Positions 1-9,086 of a stretch of DNA of 64,000 nucleotides are shown here, in pieces (positions within the stretch are counted from its first letter, which is position 1; each line of letters begins with the position of its first letter). Source of the DNA: Bacteroidota bacterium (lineage in GTDB: Bacteria; Bacteroidota; Bacteroidia; Bacteroidales; Paludibacteraceae); assembly GCA_021779195.1 (NCBI GenBank), contig JAJYBB010000016.1, forward strand, positions 1-64,000. The letters run 5' to 3'. The position numbers were made by a program, and so were the translations under genes. Under the pieces are notes generated by a model, which was not told the origin of the DNA, did no database searches, and saw only the letters and a program-made list of their open reading frames with translations.

Positions 1-99
1 ATGAGGACATATAACACCATTATTATCGCGATACTCTTTAAATTTGACTCTACAACTTGCTTCGTCAGGATATTGGGCAACAAAATTTAGTAAATTCAT
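1..99 (-). CDS. IS1595-family transposase, N-terminal fragment (runs off left edge)
   Basis: The reverse strand reads an ATG at 99-97 and 33 open codons to the window edge. The peptide begins MNLLNFVAQYPDEAS and ends VICPH. This matches the zinc-ribbon N-terminus of IS1595/ISXO2-type transposases, where a PDE..C..KF.EYR segment is followed by a CPxCG knuckle. The second cysteine pair and the DDE domain lie outside the window, so completeness cannot be judged. The outer end of the element should fall somewhere between 100 and 442, but no terminal inverted repeat can be named because its partner is not visible. Confidence 0.75.
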   Translation of the reverse strand, partial: MNLLNFVAQYPDEASCRVKFKEYRDNNGVICPH

Positions 100-442
100 A
101 CCTTTTCTGATTAGTTCTTACAAAGATGATCATTTTAGGTGAAATATCGGATAATCATTTTAATTAATAATAGATACTTACATCATACATCTCAAATTAA
201 CGCACTTACAGTGATGCTGCTGTAATGTCAAAAAATATAGCTAATAGGTCAATTTATATCATTTTAATTAAACTAAAATATTTATTTTTGCGATTTCTAT
301 TTTAACATCACATAGAGTTGAAGTTATTATCAGTAGATATAAGTTGTTGAAATTTAAAACCTGATGTTTGCTCTCAATTCTGAATCAATACTATTAACAC
401 GGTTAGTTTAACTACTAATTTCTAAATTAATCACAATTCATT
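100..442. other. Intergenic region between transposase and pectate lyase-like gene
   Basis: No gene is visible here. The stretch is AT-rich and must contain the outer end of the IS1595-like element and the promoter of the secreted protein that starts at 443. A 13-base near-direct repeat (GATGATCATTTTA at 125-137, GATAATCATTTTA at 150-162, one mismatch) is the only obvious internal structure. Its meaning is unknown. Confidence 0.4.
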
Positions 443-3400
443 ATGAGAAAATTTTACTTTTCTGGAATTGTAATGGTCTTATTGACTTGTTTTACTTCAA
501 TAAGTTCAGCTATTATTCCTCAAGGAGTTACATCTGTAATCCAACCAGTTTCCACTGACACGTTATTTTATGTAGATTTTAAAAATTTACCGGCTGCATT
601 TACTACCGGCGATATTTTTACGGTTTCTACAGCGAATGCGAACAAAGAGAAAGTAATTAATGGAATTACTTTTGGAGCTGGTCCAAACGGACAGCGAATC
701 AATATGAATACCGGTCAAAGTGCCAATCAATTTGGAAGTTCGGCCACAGCTTACGTGTCGGCAACTGCTGACGATAATGGTTCAACAGCGGGAGCATTTA
801 GCTTTCTTAAAACAGGTTCTGGCTCAAGTTCAGGAGGTTATATAATACTTCCCGACGTACAGGGACCTACTGATATTACTGTTTGGAGTTGTGGCGCTAA
901 TACTGGGAACACACAGAAATATGATATGCTTTCCAGTTTCGATGGAGGAGCGAGTTGGAAGTTATTGGGTTCATTTTCAATAAATACATATAGATTGATA
1001 TATAAAACCGTTTTTTCTTACCTCGGGAATGACAATGTAAAAATTAAATTACTTTGTACTACTGGAAGTAATTCCAATTGTAATTTATATATTTATGATG
1101 TTTTGATGACTAAACGTCCATCAATTATTTTAAGTTCGTCAATTGGCAGTGATAACCAAATTGTATCAACATTATTAGCAGAGTCTATTAATAATATTGA
1201 ATATACATGGGGAAGTATTGCCAAAAATGCAAATATTACCTGGACAGGTACTGCCGATGCTCATACACCTCCTGATGGAATAATCGTAACAACAGATACT
1301 GTATCGAAAAAGGTTACCATTTCAGGTATTCCAACAACTTTAGGAACATATAATTACAGTATTACGGCAACTGATGGATTTATTACTACAAATCCTTTGA
1401 CTGGATGTATTAAAGTTGTAAATACTCCTGTACCAGTTATTCAATTAACGTCGATGGCAGGAACTAATATTCAGAATTTAACGACTGGAAATCCGATCAC
1501 CGACATTCAATATACTTTGAGTGGTTCTGCAACTGCATTCAATATTGGTTGGACAGGTACTTCAAATTCTGGAACAGAGCCTGCTGGTATTATTATAACT
1601 ATAGATTCAATTAATAAAAAACTTACTATTTCAGGCTCTCCACAATTTCCAGGTTCGTATAGTTGGAATGTTTCTTCCACTGATGGAACATCCTTAAGTG
1701 CGGCATTAACAGGTTCACTTTTTGTTGTGCTACCCCCCATTCTATCCTTAACATCTTCCGTTGAAAGTGCAAATCAAACTGTTGGATATTGCCAACCCAT
1801 TTCTCCGATTGTTTGTACTTACGGAGGCTCAGCAACATCGACAATAATATCGTGGAGCGGAACTTCAAGTGAAACTACTCCTCCGGCTGGAATCATAGTA
1901 ACTACTAATGATGCTGCAAAAACATTGACAATAACCGGTATGCCATATCTAACTGGAAATTACGGTTTTAGTGCTATTGCTTCAAATGGCACTGAGTCTT
2001 CAGTTCCTGTAATAGGGAAAATATTTTCTTCGGCAACAGCTGAAACTCTGGTCTCTTTTCCAGGAGCAGTCGGTTATGGCGATCATGCTACCGGAGGACG
2101 ATTTGGATCAGTTTATCATGTAACTAATCTGAATGATAGTGGTTCAGGTTCATTTCGCGATGCTGTTAGTGCTTCAAATCGAATTGTTGTATTTGATGTA
2201 AGTGGTTATATCAAATTAAATTCAGCTGTTTCATGTAAAAGTAATCTTACTATTGCCGGACAGACTGCACCCGGAGAAGGTATAGGATTTCGAGGCGGAG
2301 AAATTTCATTTGCCAATCAATCAAATATAATTTGTCGTTATATTCGTATTCGTCCAGGGAGTGAAACTGCCAGTAATAGTGATGATGCTTTGAGTTTGTA
2401 TTTGGCTCGTAATGTTATTTTGGATCATTGTTCATTTGAATTTGCACCTTGGAATAACATTGATGGTGTAAGTGATAATTATCAGGTTTATCCTGTTACC
2501 GGCATTACAATCCAGCACTGCATTGATGCAAATCCCACATATCAACAATTCGGAGCTCATTGCGAATCAGTTAACAGTCAGTGGACATTTTACCAGAATA
2601 TATTTGCTAACTCGCACAATCGTAATCCATTGGCTAAAATTAACGATGTATTTATCAACAATGTTCATTATAATAATGAAGCAGGATATACAACACATAC
2701 CAGTACAAATTTTAAACATGATATTGTAAATAATTACTTTGTTCACGGACCGGCTTCAACCGGTACTGATAATACCTGGTTTCAGATAGATTCCAATCAA
2801 AGTATTTATTGTGCAGGTAATCTGAAAGATACAAATTTAGATGGACTCCTTAATGGTGCTGAAACTACTCCTTACTGGTACTCTGGAACAGGAACATTGT
2901 TAACCGTTCCGTGGTCTGCTCTAACCTCTACAATTCTTACTGTAAGTGCGCCATCAGCTTTTCGAATTGCAACTTCTAATGCCGGTACTCTTCCTTTCGA
3001 TCAAATGGATTCATTACTTATTAATCAGGTTAAATCGTTGGGCTTAGGAACATCCGGTTTTACAGCTGGAACAGTAGGCCCTTCTTCTGGGCTTTATACA
3101 AATCAAATCCAAACAGGATTAGCGAATAATGGTTATGGAATTATTCGGAGTGGAGTTGAAAGTCTTGATTCTGACAATGATGGCATGCCCGATTATTGGG
3201 AGATAGCCAACGGATCGAATGTGAAAGTTGATGATGCCATGCAAATAGGCGTGGACGGTTATACGTTCATTGAACATTATCTCAACTGGTTAGCTGATTT
3301 ACATGCGGTTACTGAAATTAATCAGCCGATTGACATAGATTTAAACCCATTTACTGGTGGTTTTAGCAAAGTATCTCCTGTATTTTCTATATCTGATAAT

Positions 3401-3808
3401 GTTAATGGAGTATGTCAGTTGCTTCAAGATGGTCACACGGTACGATTCACTCCTTCCGCTAGTTTTTTGGGTGTGAGTTCTTTTAAATTCACTGTAAATG
3501 GATCTGATAATACATCTTATACAAATACCATATCGGTTTTGGTAACTTCAATTAGTTTGACTAACTTAAATGATTTAAATGAAAATATTAGTGTGTATCC
3601 TAATCCGGCTTCAGATCACATCATTTTAAAAGATACAAATGTGAAAACATATGAAATTTATGATATTTCCGGTCAGATTGTATTTCGGGGTCAATTTAAT
3701 CAATCTGTTCTTAATCAACCGATTGATATTTCTTCACTTCATTCAGGAGTTTATACATTGAAAGTTTTAAATATCTCAAATTCAACTTTCAGGTTTATAA
3801 AAAAATAA
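443..3808 (+). CDS. Secreted pectate lyase-like protein with T9SS sorting domain
   Basis: This 1121-residue exoprotein probably cleaves pectin-type polysaccharide. Residues 1-23 form a signal peptide (hydrophobic core, then SISSA). A beta-rich N-terminal region is followed, at about residues 230-530, by three related Ig-like repeats, each with a TWTGT-type strand and a PPAGI(I/T)V.TT motif. The right-handed beta-helix starts near residue 537 with FPGAVGYGDHATGGR, then LNDSGSGSFRDAV, the pattern of polysaccharide lyase family 1. The last ~75 residues form a type A T9SS C-terminal domain (VYPNPASD, ending in a short basic tail), so export is expected through the PorUV machinery encoded near 38-43 kb. 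The gene stands alone, without a neighbouring SusCD pair. Substrate assignment is inferred from the fold family only. Confidence 0.85.
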   Translation: MRKFYFSGIVMVLLTCFTSISSAIIPQGVTSVIQPVSTDTLFYVDFKNLPAAFTTGDIFTVSTANANKEKVINGITFGAGPNGQRINMNTGQSANQFGSSATAYVSATADDNGSTAGAFSFLKTGSGSSSGGYIILPDVQGPTDITVWSCGANTGNTQKYDMLSSFDGGASWKLLGSFSINTYRLIYKTVFSYLGNDNVKIKLLCTTGSNSNCNLYIYDVLMTKRPSIILSSSIGSDNQIVSTLLAESINNIEYTWGSIAKNANITWTGTADAHTPPDGIIVTTDTVSKKVTISGIPTTLGTYNYSITATDGFITTNPLTGCIKVVNTPVPVIQLTSMAGTNIQNLTTGNPITDIQYTLSGSATAFNIGWTGTSNSGTEPAGIIITIDSINKKLTISGSPQFPGSYSWNVSSTDGTSLSAALTGSLFVVLPPILSLTSSVESANQTVGYCQPISPIVCTYGGSATSTIISWSGTSSETTPPAGIIVTTNDAAKTLTITGMPYLTGNYGFSAIASNGTESSVPVIGKIFSSATAETLVSFPGAVGYGDHATGGRFGSVYHVTNLNDSGSGSFRDAVSASNRIVVFDVSGYIKLNSAVSCKSNLTIAGQTAPGEGIGFRGGEISFANQSNIICRYIRIRPGSETASNSDDALSLYLARNVILDHCSFEFAPWNNIDGVSDNYQVYPVTGITIQHCIDANPTYQQFGAHCESVNSQWTFYQNIFANSHNRNPLAKINDVFINNVHYNNEAGYTTHTSTNFKHDIVNNYFVHGPASTGTDNTWFQIDSNQSIYCAGNLKDTNLDGLLNGAETTPYWYSGTGTLLTVPWSALTSTILTVSAPSAFRIATSNAGTLPFDQMDSLLINQVKSLGLGTSGFTAGTVGPSSGLYTNQIQTGLANNGYGIIRSGVESLDSDNDGMPDYWEIANGSNVKVDDAMQIGVDGYTFIEHYLNWLADLHAVTEINQPIDIDLNPFTGGFSKVSPVFSISDNVNGVCQLLQDGHTVRFTPSASFLGVSSFKFTVNGSDNTSYTNTISVLVTSISLTNLNDLNENISVYPNPASDHIILKDTNVKTYEIYDISGQIVFRGQFNQSVLNQPIDISSLHSGVYTLKVLNISNSTFRFIKK

Positions 3809-3839
3809 TTCATGACGAAATTAAAATTTTTAATTTATG

Positions 3840-3869
3840 AGAGTGTCCGCAATGGACACTCTTTTTTTT
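3840..3869 (+). terminator. Rho-independent terminator of the pectate lyase-like gene
   Basis: Arms GAGTGTCC (3841-3848) and GGACACTC (3854-3861) enclose a GCAAT loop and lead straight into eight T residues. It lies 32 bases after the stop codon. Confidence 0.9.
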
Positions 3870-4188
3870 GATGGTTAATTTTATTTCTAATTTTAGTATA
3901 TTGTCTATATCGATCTTCTAATACGCAGGATAAATTACCGATAAACAAAAGTTTCGTCTGTTTGACAATTGGTTTCTTAATAAACTTCGATTATATTTTT
4001 TCTTCAAAATTAATTGATTTGCTATGTTTTATGTTTATTATAGTTGTTTTTGAGAATCCATCGAAGACAATAAAAGCGTTCACACTTTTTTTCTGGAAAT
4101 TTATTTTTCAACATTTGTATCCGTCTATTTGTTATTTATAGTGATAATTACAGGATTTAAATACATTAAAATATAGGAGGTATTAAAA
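3870..4188. promoter_or_regulatory. AT-rich leader with a strong Shine-Dalgarno at its end
   Basis: No gene is seen between the terminator and the next start. AGGAGG at 4175-4180 sits eight bases before the ATG at 4189. Such a perfect Shine-Dalgarno is uncommon in Bacteroidota, where most genes in this window have none, and it fixes the start of the following gene. No clear TAnnTTTG promoter was found. Confidence 0.5.
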
Positions 4189-4830
4189 ATGGAAAAGACT
4201 AAATCATTTGTAATTTCTATCAGCCGTCAATTAGGTAGTGGTGGTGCCTATATTGGACAGCAACTGGCAAAAAATTTAAATATGTTTTTTGCCGATCGTG
4301 AAATTATTACCAAGGCAGCTAAACAACTTTCAACGCTGGAAGAAAACCTAGAACAGCGAGAAGAAAAGATGCTATCTTTTTGGCATTCGTTTATAAAGGC
4401 ATCTCCTCAAAACCATGGTGTTTTTATGGCTCCTGTTACTCCAATACTTGAATTTACTGATAATGAAATGTTTACTGTCGAGTCCGAAATTCTTAAACGT
4501 ATTGCAGCTGAAGGTCCTGCAGTATTGATTGGTCGCTGCGGCTTTGAAGTATTTCGTAACTATCCGAATCATGTGAGTGTCTTCATGCATGCCAATAATG
4601 AATTCCGTAACGAAAGAATTCAGAAATTATATAATCTTTCTCACGAAAATGCCTCGAAAATGATTGATAAAAGTGACAAAGAAAGAGCTGCTTATTGTAA
4701 AGCATTTACTGGAAAGGATTGGGCAGATGCCCGAAATTATGATATATCCATCGATTCAAGTAAATTAGGTGTCGATGCATCCGTTGCGTTTCTTTTAAAT
4801 TACCTGAATACCTTGCCCATTCAAACCTGA
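4189..4830 (+). CDS. Cytidylate kinase-like family protein
   Basis: A 213-residue protein whose N-terminus (FVISISRQLGSGGAYIGQQLA, residues 7-27) matches the degenerate P-loop of the cytidylate kinase-like family (Pfam Cytidylate_kin2). The sequence then continues ADREII, the usual second motif of this family, and LIGRCG near residue 108. These proteins are predicted NMP-kinase-fold enzymes, but most have no proven substrate and are distinct from the essential Cmk. The gene appears monocistronic, with terminators or long gaps on both sides and an unusually good Shine-Dalgarno. Fold assignment is firm; function is not. Confidence 0.8.
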   Translation: MEKTKSFVISISRQLGSGGAYIGQQLAKNLNMFFADREIITKAAKQLSTLEENLEQREEKMLSFWHSFIKASPQNHGVFMAPVTPILEFTDNEMFTVESEILKRIAAEGPAVLIGRCGFEVFRNYPNHVSVFMHANNEFRNERIQKLYNLSHENASKMIDKSDKERAAYCKAFTGKDWADARNYDISIDSSKLGVDASVAFLLNYLNTLPIQT

Positions 4831-5316
4831 TTTTTTCGTGCCGAAACTTTCACTATGTCTGAAAATGCCATTTCAAAGCTGCTAGCATATAGAGAGTTCG
4901 AAAAAATTTATGCCTCATTTCCCGTTTCAAATCTACTTAAATTTAAAAGCAATCGGAAGGGAATCAGTATCTCTTCATTGAAACTATTTTTTGATCATTT
5001 GTTGTTATTGAAAGCTCAAAATTTCAATTTTTTAAGTATATTTTTTGGCATAGATGTTCTTAAACTTTTTCTCTGTAAAATAATTTGTATATCAACCTAA
5101 TGATACAATTTTAGTCGATAGTTTGACGAGTAAAGTTGTTGTTTGTGTTGTTAATATTCAGAGTTTCTGATTAAGAAAGTAAAAAAAATCGACACTGGTT
5201 ATTACGGTCCATTATAACAAGTCGAACCAATATAATTCTGTTTTTGATTGCATTTTTGGGTGGTATCAACTATCTTTGCAACTGAGAAAACGAATAAAAA
5301 ATTAAAATTAAATATA
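4831..5316. other. Intergenic region before aminopeptidase P
   Basis: An 81-codon open frame at 4855-5100 follows the previous stop by 24 bases, but its composition (long runs of F, L, I and K typical of AT-rich non-coding DNA) and lack of any recognisable motif make it unlikely to be a gene. The only other structure is the promoter at the right end (near 5271-5278). Confidence 0.4.
5243..5278 (+). promoter_or_regulatory. Predicted Bacteroidota promoter of aminopeptidase P
   Basis: A -7 element TATCTTTG (5271-5278) fits TAnnTTTG. A TTTG at 5243-5246 could be the -33 element, with a spacing of 24 bases, slightly longer than usual. Transcription would start near 5285. That rules out an upstream in-frame ATG at 5248 as the start codon and supports 5317. 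Confidence 0.5.
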
Positions 5317-7101
5317 ATGGAACAAATAATTAAGAGACTTTCATTGCTCCGCAAAGTAATGAAAAAATCAGGAATTTCGGCATGCATTATTCCCGGAACC
5401 GATCCACATGCAGGTGAATATATTTCAGAATGCTGGAAAGAACGTCAGTGGATTTCAGGATTCGATGGATCTGCCGGAACTGCAGTAGTTACCTTGGAAC
5501 ATGCTGGAGTATGGACAGATTCACGTTATTTTCTTCATGCTGCCGAACAACTTGAAGGTACTGGATTTGAATTAATGAAACAGGGACTTTCTGAAACACT
5601 TGAGATTTTGCCTTGGCTTTCAACTCAGCTTAAAACGGGTGGAAAAGTGGGTGTAAATGCGCTCATGTTTTCACACAATGCTTATTCGGCAATGCAGTCC
5701 GAATTAAAAAAGAACGATCTTGAATTGGTTTCCATTGACCTGATTAGTAAAATTTGGACAGACAGACCTTCAATGCCAATGAATCCGTTATTTATTTTCG
5801 ATACACAATATGCCGGAAAATCGACAACCGAAAAGTTAACAGCAGTTCGGGCCGAAATGAATAAAACGCATGCTCATTTTTTTGTAATCTCTGCTTTGGA
5901 CGATATTGCCTGGTTATTCAATATCCGAGGCAACGATGTTAATTACAACCCTGTGGTAATAGCTTATGCTTTGATCGAAGCTGAAAAAGCTACACTTTTT
6001 ATTGCACCTGAGAAAGTAACCAAGGATGAATTGATTTATCTTAATAATGAAGGTGTTACTGTTGTTCCTTATCTCGACATATACAATCAATTGCAAAAAA
6101 TTGATGAATCAGCATCTGTCTTAGTGGATGGTGGAAAATTGAATCAAGCATTATTTGAATTTATTCCTGCTGCTTGTACTATATATAATATTATGTCTCC
6201 GGTATTTAAACTTAAAAGTATTAAAAACGAAACTGAAATAGCAGGTTTTCGCAAAGCTATGGTAAAAGATGGTGTTGCACTGACCTGCTTTTTTAAATGG
6301 TTGGAGGAAAATGTTGGTTCAGGCACACTCACTGAAATGTCAGTAGATAGAAAATTATTTGAATTTCGAGCAAAACAGGAAAATTTTATGGGCGAAAGTT
6401 TTGGTACGATCGCCGGATTTGGTCCACATGGAGCAATTGTGCATTATAGTGCTACAGAAGAAAGTTCAACTACGTTGACCCCCGATAATCTTTTCTTGCT
6501 CGACTCGGGTGGTCAATATTTAGATGGAACAACTGATATTACACGAACAATTACCCTTGGTAACCCCACACTTCAGCAAAAGACTGACTTTACATTGGTG
6601 CTCAAAGGGCACATTGCATTAGCTTCAGTCATCTTTCCTGTAAATACGCGTGGTTCTCAACTCGATATACTGGCTCGTAAAGCAATGTGGAATGTGGGGC
6701 TAAATTATGGACATGGTACAGGCCATGGGGTAGGGCACTTCCTGAATGTCCACGAGGGTCCACAAAGTATTCGAATGGAGGAGAATTCGAATGTGCTTCA
6801 GGTGGGAATGTTTACATCCAATGAACCCGGTCTTTATCGAACCAATGAATACGGTATTCGTACCGAAAATCTGGTGTTAGTAGTGCCTCATCAGATGACT
6901 GAATTCGGTCAGTTCTTGCGTTTTGATACACTAACGCTTTGTCCGATCGATTTGGAATTAATTGATATAAAAATGCTTGATAATTTCGAAATACGTTGGA
7001 TAAATGATTATCATGAAAAAGTGTTTGACATGATTTCTCCTTTTTTAAATGAAGATGAAAAAGCATGGCTTAGACATAAATGCATGGCTATTTTTAAATA
7101 A
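5317..7101 (+). CDS. Xaa-Pro aminopeptidase (M24B, aminopeptidase P family)
   Basis: A 594-residue cytoplasmic metallopeptidase predicted to remove an N-terminal residue preceding proline. Two creatinase-like N-terminal domains occupy roughly residues 1-310 and the pita-bread M24 domain follows. Metal ligands are recognisable: the aspartates in LDSGGQYLDGTTDITR (about 393-408), the histidine in GTGHGVGHF (about 468), the glutamate of NEPGLY (about 502) and the glutamate of RTEN (about 516). A C-terminal extension (about 530-594) is typical of the long, eukaryote-like APP form common in Bacteroidota. An in-frame ATG at 5248 overlaps the predicted promoter, so 5317 was chosen. Confidence 0.9.
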   Translation: MEQIIKRLSLLRKVMKKSGISACIIPGTDPHAGEYISECWKERQWISGFDGSAGTAVVTLEHAGVWTDSRYFLHAAEQLEGTGFELMKQGLSETLEILPWLSTQLKTGGKVGVNALMFSHNAYSAMQSELKKNDLELVSIDLISKIWTDRPSMPMNPLFIFDTQYAGKSTTEKLTAVRAEMNKTHAHFFVISALDDIAWLFNIRGNDVNYNPVVIAYALIEAEKATLFIAPEKVTKDELIYLNNEGVTVVPYLDIYNQLQKIDESASVLVDGGKLNQALFEFIPAACTIYNIMSPVFKLKSIKNETEIAGFRKAMVKDGVALTCFFKWLEENVGSGTLTEMSVDRKLFEFRAKQENFMGESFGTIAGFGPHGAIVHYSATEESSTTLTPDNLFLLDSGGQYLDGTTDITRTITLGNPTLQQKTDFTLVLKGHIALASVIFPVNTRGSQLDILARKAMWNVGLNYGHGTGHGVGHFLNVHEGPQSIRMEENSNVLQVGMFTSNEPGLYRTNEYGIRTENLVLVVPHQMTEFGQFLRFDTLTLCPIDLELIDIKMLDNFEIRWINDYHEKVFDMISPFLNEDEKAWLRHKCMAIFK

Positions 7102-7198
7102 ATATCAATTCAGATAATTATTTTGTCCGATGCACCCATTTTTACAGCAATGCTTGAGGATGTGATCCGTCCTTACTAATTCATTTACCTATTTTTAT

Positions 7199-8095
7199 AT
7201 GGAATTTAATCTGAACAACGTTTTACTTGGTAAGGAAGCATCTGCCCCCGAAAAATACGATCCTTCCCTTCTTTTCCGCATTCCCCGCTTCGAAAACAGA
7301 GAACGCTATGAAATTGAAGCGTTGAACCTTCCTTTTATAGGGTTCGATGTGTGGCATTGTTACGAAGTGTCTTTTTTAACTGCCAATGGATTCCCTGTTT
7401 CACGCATGTTGAAATTTGTGGTACCGGCGCATAGTACTTTTTTGGTTGAGTCAAAATCTTTGAAATTATATCTCAACTCTTTCAATATGGAACGGTTTGA
7501 TCTAACGATATTAAAATCAGAAAAAATTGTTTTGCAGCGAATTAAATCAGATTTAGAGGATCTGTTGGAAATTTCGGTCGCTGTTGCATTTCTTAATGAA
7601 AATAATTGTGAAAATGAACCGTTTGTTTTTTTTAAGGACAAGGATATTCAACAGTTAATCTCTGAACAGCAATTACAACAATGCAAGTTTACTTTTTTTA
7701 AGGAAGCTCCTGATTTACTTGCAGGAATACCTACAACAATCATGAATGAATATGCCTTTCGCACGAATTTGTTACGATCAAATTGCAGGGTAACTAATCA
7801 ACCCGATTGGGGTGAATTATTTATCAGAGTTGTCGCAAATTTTGAAATTGATTTGGTATCGATAATCGCATATTTAATTTCTTTTCGTCAGGAAAATCAT
7901 TTTCACGAAGAAGTGGTGGAAATGATTTTCAAACGGTTGATGGATCGATTTTCTCCAATGAAGCTGATGGTTGCCGCTACTTATACACGTCGAGGTGGGA
8001 TTGATATCAACCCAATCAGATCCACTGATGCCGAATGGATTGATTCAGTAATGATTAATCCGTTATTAAGAACTAAGAAATCTTTTCGCCAATAA
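7199..8095 (+). CDS. queF: NADPH-dependent 7-cyano-7-deazaguanine reductase QueF
   Basis: QueF reduces preQ0 to preQ1 in queuosine biosynthesis. At 298 residues this is the long, two-half (E. coli-type) form. The NADPH-binding motif appears as ESKSLKLYLNSFN (about residues 82-94). The catalytic cysteine lies in LRSNCRVTNQPDWG (about residue 196), and FHEE (about 233) carries the conserved His-Glu pair. The gene is followed by tRNA-Leu, which has its own promoter. No other queuosine gene and no preQ1 aptamer were seen nearby. Confidence 0.93.
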   Translation: MEFNLNNVLLGKEASAPEKYDPSLLFRIPRFENRERYEIEALNLPFIGFDVWHCYEVSFLTANGFPVSRMLKFVVPAHSTFLVESKSLKLYLNSFNMERFDLTILKSEKIVLQRIKSDLEDLLEISVAVAFLNENNCENEPFVFFKDKDIQQLISEQQLQQCKFTFFKEAPDLLAGIPTTIMNEYAFRTNLLRSNCRVTNQPDWGELFIRVVANFEIDLVSIIAYLISFRQENHFHEEVVEMIFKRLMDRFSPMKLMVAATYTRRGGIDINPIRSTDAEWIDSVMINPLLRTKKSFRQ

Positions 8096-8154
8096 AAAAC
8101 CGCTTCAATTTTTTAATCAATGCCGTTTTTTTGAGTTCTAAAGTTAAATCAATG

Positions 8155-8186
8155 TTTGTAAAATCCAAATAAATGCTTTATCTTTG
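8155..8186 (+). promoter_or_regulatory. Promoter of tRNA-Leu
   Basis: TTTG (8155-8158), a 20-base spacer, then TATCTTTG (8179-8186) match the Bacteroidota sigma-70 consensus exactly. The mature tRNA begins 15 bases after the -7 element. Confidence 0.8.
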
Positions 8187-8200
8187 TGTCCGAAAACATT

Positions 8201-8282
8201 GCGGTTGTGGCGTAATTGGTAGCCGCGCCAGACTTAGGATCTGGTGCCGAGAGGCGTGGGGGTTCGAGTCCCTTCAGCCGCA
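8201..8282 (+). tRNA. tRNA-Leu (anticodon UAG)
   Basis: The cloverleaf folds well. The acceptor stem GCGGTTG pairs with CAGCCGC (one G-T pair). The anticodon stem CCAGA/TCTGG holds loop CTTAGGA, giving anticodon UAG. A long class II variable arm (TGCCGAGAGGCGT) identifies a leucine tRNA. The T loop TTCGAGT closes on GGGGG/CCCTT. The discriminator is A8282, and CCA is not encoded. It reads CUA and, by wobble, other CUN codons. Confidence 0.95.
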
Positions 8283-8294
8283 CAATGATTCTTG

Positions 8295-8325
8295 AATGCG
8301 AAATGCTGTTGCATTTCGCATTTTT
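8295..8325 (+). terminator. Terminator after tRNA-Leu
   Basis: Perfect 12-bp arms AATGCGAAATGC (8295-8306) and GCATTTCGCATT (8311-8322) around a TGTT loop run into a short T tract. It lies only 20 bases before the next start codon, so the following gene needs read-through or a promoter that overlaps the tRNA. Confidence 0.85.
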
Positions 8326-8342
8326 AGTAAAACTGAATACGA

Positions 8343-9086
8343 ATGAAAGCCATGATTTTTGCAGCCGGTTACGGTACACGGCTCAAACCACTTACTGATA
8401 CTGTCCCTAAGGCATTGATTCCCATCAACGGCATTCCGCTTTTGCAACATTTAATTTTGAAATTGAAACAGGAAGGATTTACTGAAATTATTGTGAACGT
8501 GCACCATTTTGCCGATCAGATAATAAATTTTCTGAATGAAAACCATTATTTTGGCATTCGTATTGAAATTTCAGATGAACGAGATGCTTTGCTCGATACG
8601 GGTGGTGGCATTCGAAAGGCTGCCTGGTTTTTTGAAGATGGATTGCCTTTTTTGGTTCATAATGTAGATATTATTTCAAATGTCGATTTACAAGCACTTT
8701 ATCGACATCATTTGAATTCTGATTCTATAGCAACATTGGTTGTCAGTAAGCGTGCCACCTTTCGTTATTTAATGTTTGACAAAAATAATCGGCTTCGGGG
8801 ATGGATAAATGAAAAAACGCAGGAAACAAAACCTGAAATGCTTGGTAATCTGCAACTGTATGATAAATTGGCTTTTGCAGGTATTCAGGTGCTTTCGCCG
8901 TTGGTTATTGATTTGATGATGAGCAAGGAAACTCCTAAATTCCCGATTATAGATTTTTATCTTTCGGAGATGAATAACCATAAAATATTTGGATATGAAC
9001 CCATTAGTCTTAAGCTGATTGATGTCGGGAAAATTGATTCCTTACCTAAAGCTGAAAAATTGATCAGGGAATTATCATTTGAATAG
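8343..9086 (+). CDS. Nucleotidyltransferase (NDP-sugar pyrophosphorylase / MurU-like)
   Basis: A 247-residue sugar-1-phosphate nucleotidyltransferase. The N-terminal signature MKAMIFAAGYGTRLKPLTD with PKALIPI is the NTP-binding and catalytic loop of the family. DTGGGIRKA (about residues 86-94) and VHNVDI (about 106) supply the sugar and Mg-binding positions. Length and sequence style resemble MurNAc-1-phosphate uridylyltransferase MurU of the peptidoglycan-recycling shortcut and related mannose-1-phosphate guanylyltransferases. No AmgK-like kinase is adjacent, so the substrate stays open. Its 3' end overlaps the convergent lipid kinase gene by 23 bases. Confidence 0.82.
   Translation: MKAMIFAAGYGTRLKPLTDTVPKALIPINGIPLLQHLILKLKQEGFTEIIVNVHHFADQIINFLNENHYFGIRIEISDERDALLDTGGGIRKAAWFFEDGLPFLVHNVDIISNVDLQALYRHHLNSDSIATLVVSKRATFRYLMFDKNNRLRGWINEKTQETKPEMLGNLQLYDKLAFAGIQVLSPLVIDLMMSKETPKFPIIDFYLSEMNNHKIFGYEPISLKLIDVGKIDSLPKAEKLIRELSFE

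Noticed and set aside
125-162. Near-direct repeat GATGATCATTTTA / GATAATCATTTTA as an IS end or target duplication
   Set aside because: Only two short copies are seen and neither flanks the transposase as a terminal inverted repeat. Chance is likely in AT-rich DNA.
4855-5100. 81-codon ORF after the cytidylate kinase-like gene
   Set aside because: Residue composition (F/L/I/K-rich) and lack of any motif match random AT-rich DNA. It has no homology-like features and no ribosome site.
7102-7198. preQ1 riboswitch upstream of queF
   Set aside because: The 97-base gap lacks the preQ1-I stem and A-rich tail pattern, and I could not fold a convincing preQ1-II or III element.
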